A DNA stretch of 54,488 nucleotides, from the NCBI RefSeq assembly GCF_013114595.1, contig NZ_VTXE01000031.1:1-54488 (forward strand), written 5' to 3'. How positions within the stretch are numbered: position 1 is the first letter of the stretch; each line of letters opens with the position of its first letter. The notes beneath the pieces were generated by a model, which made no database searches, was not told the DNA's origin, and worked only from the letters and a program-made list of their open reading frames with translations. Made by a program: the position numbers and the translations under genes. Of the stretch, positions 49,863 to 54,488 are shown piece by piece. This DNA comes from Vibrio sp. 99-8-1. GTDB lineage: Bacteria > Pseudomonadota > Gammaproteobacteria > Enterobacterales > Vibrionaceae.

Positions 49863-50857
49863 TGCCGCTATTAGACTTTAGACATTTGACCATAGAAATT
49901 GAAACCCCTCATGGTCTGGTAAAAGCCGTGGATAGAATGAGCTTAACCATTCAGGAAGGTGATATCCGTGGTTTGGTTGGCGAATCTGGTTCAGGTAAAA
50001 GTTTAGTGGCTAAGGCCATTGTGGGGATATGTAAGGAAAATTGGCGCGTAACCGCAGACCGTATGCGGCTTGGAAATGTGGATCTGCTACAGTTGACGCC
50101 CAAAGAGCGGCGACGTGTTATCGCAAGAGACGTGGCGATGATTTTTCAGGAACCTTCTACCTGTCTTGACCCTTCAGAAGCGGTAGGCCATCAACTGGCG
50201 GAATCTATTCCATCCAAGTCCTTTAATGGCCGTTGGTGGCAACGAATCAAATGGCGTCGCAAGCAAGCTATCGCACTGTTACACAAGGTGGGCATTAAAG
50301 ACCATCAGCGCATAATGAGCAGTTACCCTTATGAGTTAACCGATGGTGAATGCCAGAAAGTCATGATTGCCATGGCCATTGCGGCAAAACCGCGTATCTT
50401 GATTGCGGATGAACCAACCAATGATTTGGACCCCATTACACAATCTCAGATATTACGATTATTGAGTCGGATGAATCAGGTAAATAACACAACAATACTG
50501 TTGATTGGCCATGATTTGACTACCATCACTCAGTGGGCAAACCGTATAACGGTCATGTATTGTGGCCAATCGGTGGAGTCGGCTGCCACTGAGCAGATTT
50601 TGAGTTCACCTAAACATCCATATACCGTTGCACTGCTTAAGGCAATGCCTGACTTTAGTGAGGATATTCCACACAAACAGAGGCTACAGTCTCTACCCGG
50701 CTCTATTCCACCGTTGCAGCATCTGCCAATTGGTTGCCGCCTTGGGCCCCGCTGTCCGTACGCTCAACGCCAGTGTGTTGAAATCCCCTATTCGAAAAAA
50801 ATTAAGAATCATAAGTTTTCTTGTCATTTTCCATTGAACACGGAGAAAAAATCATGA
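49862..50857 (+). CDS. sapD: SapD, ABC transporter ATP-binding protein
   Basis: A 331-residue ATPase of the OppD/DppD type. Walker A 'GESGSGKS' (about 41-48), Q-loop 'IFQEPSTCLDP', the signature is 'LTDGECQ' in place of LSGGQ, as is usual for SapD, Walker B 'ILIADEPTNDLDP', and a C-terminal oligopeptide-type zone 'GCRLGPRCPYAQRQCVE' with the four-cysteine pattern (FeS-type region). Enterobacterial SapD is also needed for Trk potassium uptake. Its TGA overlaps the sapF ATG by four bases. Confidence 0.95.
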   Translation: MPLLDFRHLTIEIETPHGLVKAVDRMSLTIQEGDIRGLVGESGSGKSLVAKAIVGICKENWRVTADRMRLGNVDLLQLTPKERRRVIARDVAMIFQEPSTCLDPSEAVGHQLAESIPSKSFNGRWWQRIKWRRKQAIALLHKVGIKDHQRIMSSYPYELTDGECQKVMIAMAIAAKPRILIADEPTNDLDPITQSQILRLLSRMNQVNNTTILLIGHDLTTITQWANRITVMYCGQSVESAATEQILSSPKHPYTVALLKAMPDFSEDIPHKQRLQSLPGSIPPLQHLPIGCRLGPRCPYAQRQCVEIPYSKKIKNHKFSCHFPLNTEKKS

Positions 50858-51648
50858 GTGCCTTGCTTGAAGTCGACCAACTCTCTAAGCGATTTACTAC
50901 TCGTTCAGGTTTATTTGGCAAGAAAATTCAGCAAGCGGTTATGCCTGTCAGCTTCTCGCTTGAAGCGGGAGAGACCATAGGGTTTATCGGACAAAATGGT
51001 TCGGGTAAATCAACGCTAGCGAAAATGTTAGCTGGGGTGGTTGAGCCGTCAGCAGGCGAGATACGTGTTAATGGTGAGAGATTGGAGCACAAAGACTACT
51101 CAACCCGTTGTAAGTTGATTAGGATGATTTTTCAAGATCCAAACACCTCACTAAACCCTAGAATTCAGATTGGTAGAATACTAGAAGGGCCATTGAAGCG
51201 TAATACTGAAATGTCTCCTGAAGCGAGAATGAGAAGAGTTAAAGACACCTTAGCTCGCGTAGGCTTACTACCAGAACACGCCTACTTCTATCCGCAGATG
51301 CTTGCGGCAGGACAGAAACAGAGAATCTGCTTAGCAAGAGCACTGATATTGCAACCATCCATCATTATTGCAGATGAGGCACTTAACGGCCTAGATATGG
51401 CCATGCGTTCTCAGATCATTAATTTGTTTCTTGAGTTGCAAGAAGAGATGGGCGTGTCGTTTATTTATGCTTCGCAACATATCGGTATTATTAAACATAT
51501 AACCGACAAAGTTATGGTTATGCATGAAGGTGAAGTTGTCGAATATGGTTCTACCAAGAGTGTTTTGAGTTGCCCGCAACATACCGTTACACAACGATTA
51601 GTAGAGAGCCATTTTCATAAAGCACCGAACTATAAAAAATGCTCTTAG
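50854..51648 (+). CDS. sapF: SapF, ABC transporter ATP-binding protein
   Basis: A 264-residue ATPase, partner of SapD. Walker A 'GQNGSGKST', Q-loop 'IFQDPNTSLNPR', signature 'LAAGQKQRICLARALIL' and Walker B 'IIIADEALNGLD' are like E. coli SapF. I start at the ATG at 50854 (MSALLEVDQLSKRF), preceded by GGAG and overlapping sapD by ATGA, rather than at 50821. Last gene of the operon; a weak inverted repeat lies beyond its stop (51661-51695). Confidence 0.94.
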   Translation: MSALLEVDQLSKRFTTRSGLFGKKIQQAVMPVSFSLEAGETIGFIGQNGSGKSTLAKMLAGVVEPSAGEIRVNGERLEHKDYSTRCKLIRMIFQDPNTSLNPRIQIGRILEGPLKRNTEMSPEARMRRVKDTLARVGLLPEHAYFYPQMLAAGQKQRICLARALILQPSIIIADEALNGLDMAMRSQIINLFLELQEEMGVSFIYASQHIGIIKHITDKVMVMHEGEVVEYGSTKSVLSCPQHTVTQRLVESHFHKAPNYKKCS

Positions 51649-51707
51649 CAACCGGAATTATCACATTAATCGTGCAGTCAAAATAAGTTGGCTGCATTAG
51701 CTACTGA

Positions 51708-52547
51708 TCACTCTAATCGGTTAATCACTACGTTCTCAGCCAAATAGATAAGTTCTATATAGTCACTGTATATATTCTCTAGCGTACCATCACGCCACAT
51801 TGACTCTAACTTCGCGTTAACTTGAGTAATAATCTGCTGTTTATCTTGTAAATCTGATGCTTTGGAAAAGAGTAGATAGGCAGGATTAGCTTCTTGAATA
51901 GGGATATCAAGCACCGATATCTTAGAGGATAAGCCTTGTTCATTCGCCTCAAAAAGGCCAACAATTTTATCATTGATATAGGCATCTGCTCGGCCAGCCA
52001 ATAACACCTTAAACCCCGTGCTTGCAGACTTCACCTCAATCACTTTTATAAGGCCCAGTTCTTTGGCGTGGTCAAAATCATCAGAAACACTATGGCCTCG
52101 CGTTATCGCCACGGTTTTACCAAAGAGATCGGACAGCTGACGGAAAGTAAATGTTTTACTCCTATCCGTAAAAATCACATACTGACCGATACGCATAGGC
52201 AGAGCTGAATAGTATGCAAACTCTTCTCTTTCGATGGTTTTAAATGCCGCGAACAGCCCATCTACACGACCCGTTTGCACCTCATTTAGTGCCCTCTTCC
52301 AAGGTAAACATTCAATCTGATACTCTCTTCCGACTCGTAAGAAAAGCTCTTCGATTATGTCGGAGTATAGCCCTCTGGCGACTGTGCCTTCACACCAGAT
52401 AAAAGGTTTAAAATCTAATGTTGCGAATTTTACCGGCTGCTGAGCATTTGCTACTAAAGAGATGAACAGCAACAGTATAGCGCTAACTCGAATGCCATAG
52501 TTTTTGATAATTATATCCTTATAAAAATCATCATCAATTATATTCAA
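51708..52547 (-). CDS. Periplasmic solute-binding protein, family 3 (PBPb) type
   Basis: A protein of up to 279 residues of the transporter substrate-binding type. A signal helix 'VSAILLLFISLVANA' (about 21-35) with cleavage before QQPVKF leads to the fold: 'VKFATLDFKPFIWCEG', 'GLYSDIIEELFLRVG', 'WKRALNEVQTGRVDGLFAAFKT' and 'LFGKTVAITRGHSVSDDF'. Such vibrio orphans with no permease often act in sensing or have unknown ligands. The only in-frame canonical start is a TTG at 52547, inside the repeat at 52541; an AAGGA lies later (52516-52520), so the true start may be a rare ATT at 52511. Confidence 0.78.
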   Translation of the reverse strand: MNIIDDDFYKDIIIKNYGIRVSAILLLFISLVANAQQPVKFATLDFKPFIWCEGTVARGLYSDIIEELFLRVGREYQIECLPWKRALNEVQTGRVDGLFAAFKTIEREEFAYYSALPMRIGQYVIFTDRSKTFTFRQLSDLFGKTVAITRGHSVSDDFDHAKELGLIKVIEVKSASTGFKVLLAGRADAYINDKIVGLFEANEQGLSSKISVLDIPIQEANPAYLLFSKASDLQDKQQIITQVNAKLESMWRDGTLENIYSDYIELIYLAENVVINRLE

Positions 52548-52708
52548 GTAACCTCGATATGCTTGTTCTACGAGAATTTATTGGCTTCTGATCAAGGCAC
52601 TGATTTGAAAACATAGTCATTCTACGGTAAGAAACAGCAACACAGAGCAAGGACCAATTAAACTCACCCTTTGAGAGCTGAATCCTGCACCTTGAGGTCA
52701 CTTGATTA
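52541..52708 (+). repeat. Copy B of the dispersed hairpin repeat (full length)
   Basis: 168 bp with imperfect inverted ends: TATTCAAGTAACCTC at the left and the inverse GAGGTCACTTGATTA at the right. Interior blocks GAGAATTTATTGGC, TGATCAAGGCACTGATTTGA, CATTCTACGG and CACAGAGCA are shared with the copy at 54316. TTTATTGGCT and ACCAATTAAA face each other, so the whole forms a long hairpin. The left end covers the start region of the solute-binding protein gene. Confidence 0.88.
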
Positions 52709-52777
52709 TAATATTCAGATTAGACGACATTGAAAAATATGCAATACCGCCTAACGAGACTGAATCAAAGCTTTTAT

Positions 52778-53158
52778 TTATGATTTCTTCTTCAATTCAA
52801 ATTCGAACTCATCAGGATACAGTACCACACCCTCTTCGTTTAAATTTGGAAACACCACCACAGCTAACTCATCATCTTCCAAACCCATTGTCCAGCGGCT
52901 CTGCCACTTGGCTAATGAGATAGACTCAGCAACACACTCTTTCCAATCCCCTGTTGCCCACTGCTCGGCAAACTGACGATTTGGCCAAACAGGAACCGCA
53001 TCTTCATCATCGGTGTTGAGCATAACGCAGCCATGTTCATCTTTTAATATCCAAACCTGTCGATTTGAGGTTATCTCTTTGATGCAATAGCGAAAACGAG
53101 CCTCACTATCCATTTTATTAATGTCATCGATTTTTTCTTGCGTTAGCTCTGTGGTCAT
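52778..53158 (-). CDS. DUF2750 domain-containing protein
   Basis: A 126-residue cytosolic protein matching DUF2750 ('ARFRYCIKEITSNRQVWILKDEHGCVMLNTDDEDAVPVWPNRQFAEQWATGDWKEC' region, about 20-75, with the typical 'VPVWPNRQFAEQWA'). Function unknown; the family is common in vibrios and other gammaproteobacteria. It starts at the ATG at 53158, with GAGAGG 5 nt before; a GTG directly in front would add one residue. It lies beyond the ppaC terminator and so has its own expression or depends on read-through. Confidence 0.85.
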   Translation of the reverse strand: MTTELTQEKIDDINKMDSEARFRYCIKEITSNRQVWILKDEHGCVMLNTDDEDAVPVWPNRQFAEQWATGDWKECVAESISLAKWQSRWTMGLEDDELAVVVFPNLNEEGVVLYPDEFEFELKKKS

Positions 53159-53170
53159 CACTGCCTCTCA

Positions 53171-53204
53171 TAAAAAAGGCGAAGGAGCTAAATAACCTTC
53201 GCCT
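53171..53204 (-). terminator. Terminator of ppaC
   Basis: AGGCGAAGG (53177-53185) pairs perfectly with CCTTCGCCT (53196-53204), 10-nt loop; on the minus strand it is followed by TTTTTT. It lies 24 bp past the ppaC stop and 13 bp before the DUF2750 start. Confidence 0.88.
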
Positions 53205-53227
53205 AATACATCAATACGTTGTTCTAG

Positions 53228-54133
53228 CTATACCAGCTCAGCTTGCAGCCAAGGCCAGCCTTGTTTCTTACGGCTTAGTGTATCCGCCATCATCAACATG
53301 CCTTGCTGTTCATGTTTCACTAGTTTCTCAGCCCACTCACCTTTATACAATAAACGTGTTGTCGCTGAAGTAATGTCAGTTAGCATCACCGCAGCAAAAG
53401 CTAATCCTTCTTCGTCACAACGACGCTGAAGATCCGCTTCCAGAGCTTCAATCATACCGTCCACTTGTTCAAGCGTCGCCAGCTCTACTTGACCAACAAC
53501 CACTTGACGCTCATTAAACGGATACGCTTTAAGGTCTTTTTCAACCAGCTGTGCCGCGGTTAATCCTTCAATATTTGTTTTTGCAATCAGTAGGTTTTTA
53601 ATAAATGCGTCAAGATCAGTGACACCCGCATAACCCGCTAACTCCGCCACTGCATCCTTATCTTTATCGGTGCAAGTTGGAGAGGCAAAACCAACCGTAT
53701 CAGAAAGAATCGCAGACATCATTAACGTCGCAAGTGGACGAGTAATTTCCACTTCTTCCATCTTAAATAAGTTAAATAGAATTGTGCAGGTACAGCCTAC
53801 AGGCCAAATCCATGCTTCCAAAGGATTCACTGTCATCACATCACCAAGGCGGTGGTGGTCAACAATACCTAGAATTTCTGCTTCATTCACATCATCCGGT
53901 GCTTGAGCAAGGTCAGAGTAATCCACTAACCAGATTTTCTCGCCAGCAACACCCGTGCACATTTCCGGCGCTTCCACACCAGCTTGTTCAACAATATATT
54001 GCGTTTCTCTATTTAACGGGCCTTGGCGAACTGCTTTTGCTTCCAGACCACGAGCTTTCAATAATTCAGTAGCAACAAGAGCGCTACAGATACTATCACT
54101 ATCAGGGTTCTTATGACCGACAACTTGAATCAT
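53228..54133 (-). CDS. ppaC: Manganese-dependent inorganic pyrophosphatase (family II)
   Basis: A 301-residue DHH-superfamily enzyme hydrolysing pyrophosphate with Mn2+. Metal ligands are in place: H7, D11 and D13 in 'GHKNPDSDS', D71 in 'LVDYSD', and D92-H93-H94 in 'VDHHR'. The C-terminal domain carries the substrate motif 'SRKKQ' (287-291). No CBS domains, so this is the short, non-regulated form. Gammaproteobacteria mostly use family I Ppa; vibrios commonly have this one too. Monocistronic with its own terminator. The 180 bp upstream (54134-54315) hold no recognisable feature. Confidence 0.96.
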   Translation of the reverse strand: MIQVVGHKNPDSDSICSALVATELLKARGLEAKAVRQGPLNRETQYIVEQAGVEAPEMCTGVAGEKIWLVDYSDLAQAPDDVNEAEILGIVDHHRLGDVMTVNPLEAWIWPVGCTCTILFNLFKMEEVEITRPLATLMMSAILSDTVGFASPTCTDKDKDAVAELAGYAGVTDLDAFIKNLLIAKTNIEGLTAAQLVEKDLKAYPFNERQVVVGQVELATLEQVDGMIEALEADLQRRCDEEGLAFAAVMLTDITSATTRLLYKGEWAEKLVKHEQQGMLMMADTLSRKKQGWPWLQAELV

Positions 54134-54315
54134 GTTTTTTCCTATACATGTCTAATTATAGTTCTACTAGCAATATCTATTGCTGTATCACATTTTATAT
54201 CAATATGGGTGAATGATAGTGCTTAGAACACCATGATACAACCCTGTTTCTATTGGGTGTTACTTTACCTGATTTATTTATTTTGTCATCGCGTCAGAAC
54301 GGTTTTTAATTAATA

Positions 54316-54488
54316 TACTCAAATGACCTCAAGGTGCTTGTTCAGCGAGAATTTATTGGCTGCTGATCAAGGCACTGATTTGAGGGCATAGTCATTCTAC
54401 GGCAAGAATCAGTAACACAGAGCAGGAGCCAATAAAACTCGCCCTTTGGGAGCACATCAACACGCCCATTTCTGCGTCAGATAATCTT
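54316..54488 (+). repeat. Copy A of the dispersed hairpin repeat, cut by window edge
   Basis: It starts TACTCAAATGACCTCAAGG and continues with GCGAGAATTTATTGGCTGCT, which is mirrored by AGGAGCCAATAAAACTCGC, giving a long hairpin with an inner CTGATT/AATCAG pair. It diverges from copy B after CGCCCTTTGGGAG and runs off the window, so its right end is not seen. Confidence 0.88.

Overview
The window looks like a stretch of ordinary chromosome from a Vibrionaceae bacterium, most likely a Vibrio. The evidence is gene content and order: varA-uvrC-pgsA followed by tRNA genes; a trp operon with separate trpG and trpD but fused trpC(F), next to rnm-yciO-rluB; psp genes next to sapABCDF; an AspS-type pilotin; a VexIJK-like efflux operon; and a manganese-dependent pyrophosphatase. 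I see no prophage, integron, CRISPR array, IS transposase or defence island.

Layout. 1-3300: a tRNA-Leu gene cut by the window edge, an HDOD protein, a stand-alone CBM48 protein, an EamA-like membrane protein, then tRNA-Gly and tRNA-Cys with a clear stable-RNA promoter. 3400-6500: varA-uvrC-pgsA, reading leftwards. 6776-11055: DNA polymerase II, a nucleotidyltransferase-like protein, and the efpL-yciU pair. 11171-13742: rluB, yciO and rnm, facing away from the trp operon. 13750-20635: trp promoter/operator, leader peptide, attenuator and trpEGDC(F)BA. 20639-20910: a 272-bp MITE-like element. 21250-24393: a dicarboxylate/glutamate-type symporter, yciB, yciA, yciI and the pilotin gene. 24560-28658: a ynjBCD ABC importer with ynjF. 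28740-33380: pepT, an RNA-methyltransferase-like gene, an RluA-family synthase and an NSS transporter, all leftward. 33903-36617: cls and metC. 36765-43536: a PilZ protein, tag, and an RND pump operon with two membrane fusion proteins. 43678-51648: pspABC and divergent pspF, followed by sapABCDF. 51708-54133: a periplasmic solute-binding protein, a DUF2750 protein and ppaC.

Working together. Several units are coherent systems: tryptophan synthesis with two layers of control (TrpR operator and attenuation); the sigma-54/PspF-controlled envelope stress response beside the Sap peptide/polyamine transporter; a tripartite efflux pump that must borrow an outer membrane channel from elsewhere; and an ABC importer coupled to a CDP-alcohol phosphatidyltransferase.

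The least explained material is intergenic. There are two families of dispersed hairpin-forming repeats. One has near-perfect 22-bp terminal inverted repeats enclosing two large hairpins (20639-20910, with a solo end near 33861). The other is about 165 bp, with at least four full or partial copies (36621, 46161, 52541, 54316). I did not find a convincing new multi-gene system; the findings are mostly regulatory structures, repeats and single-gene oddities.
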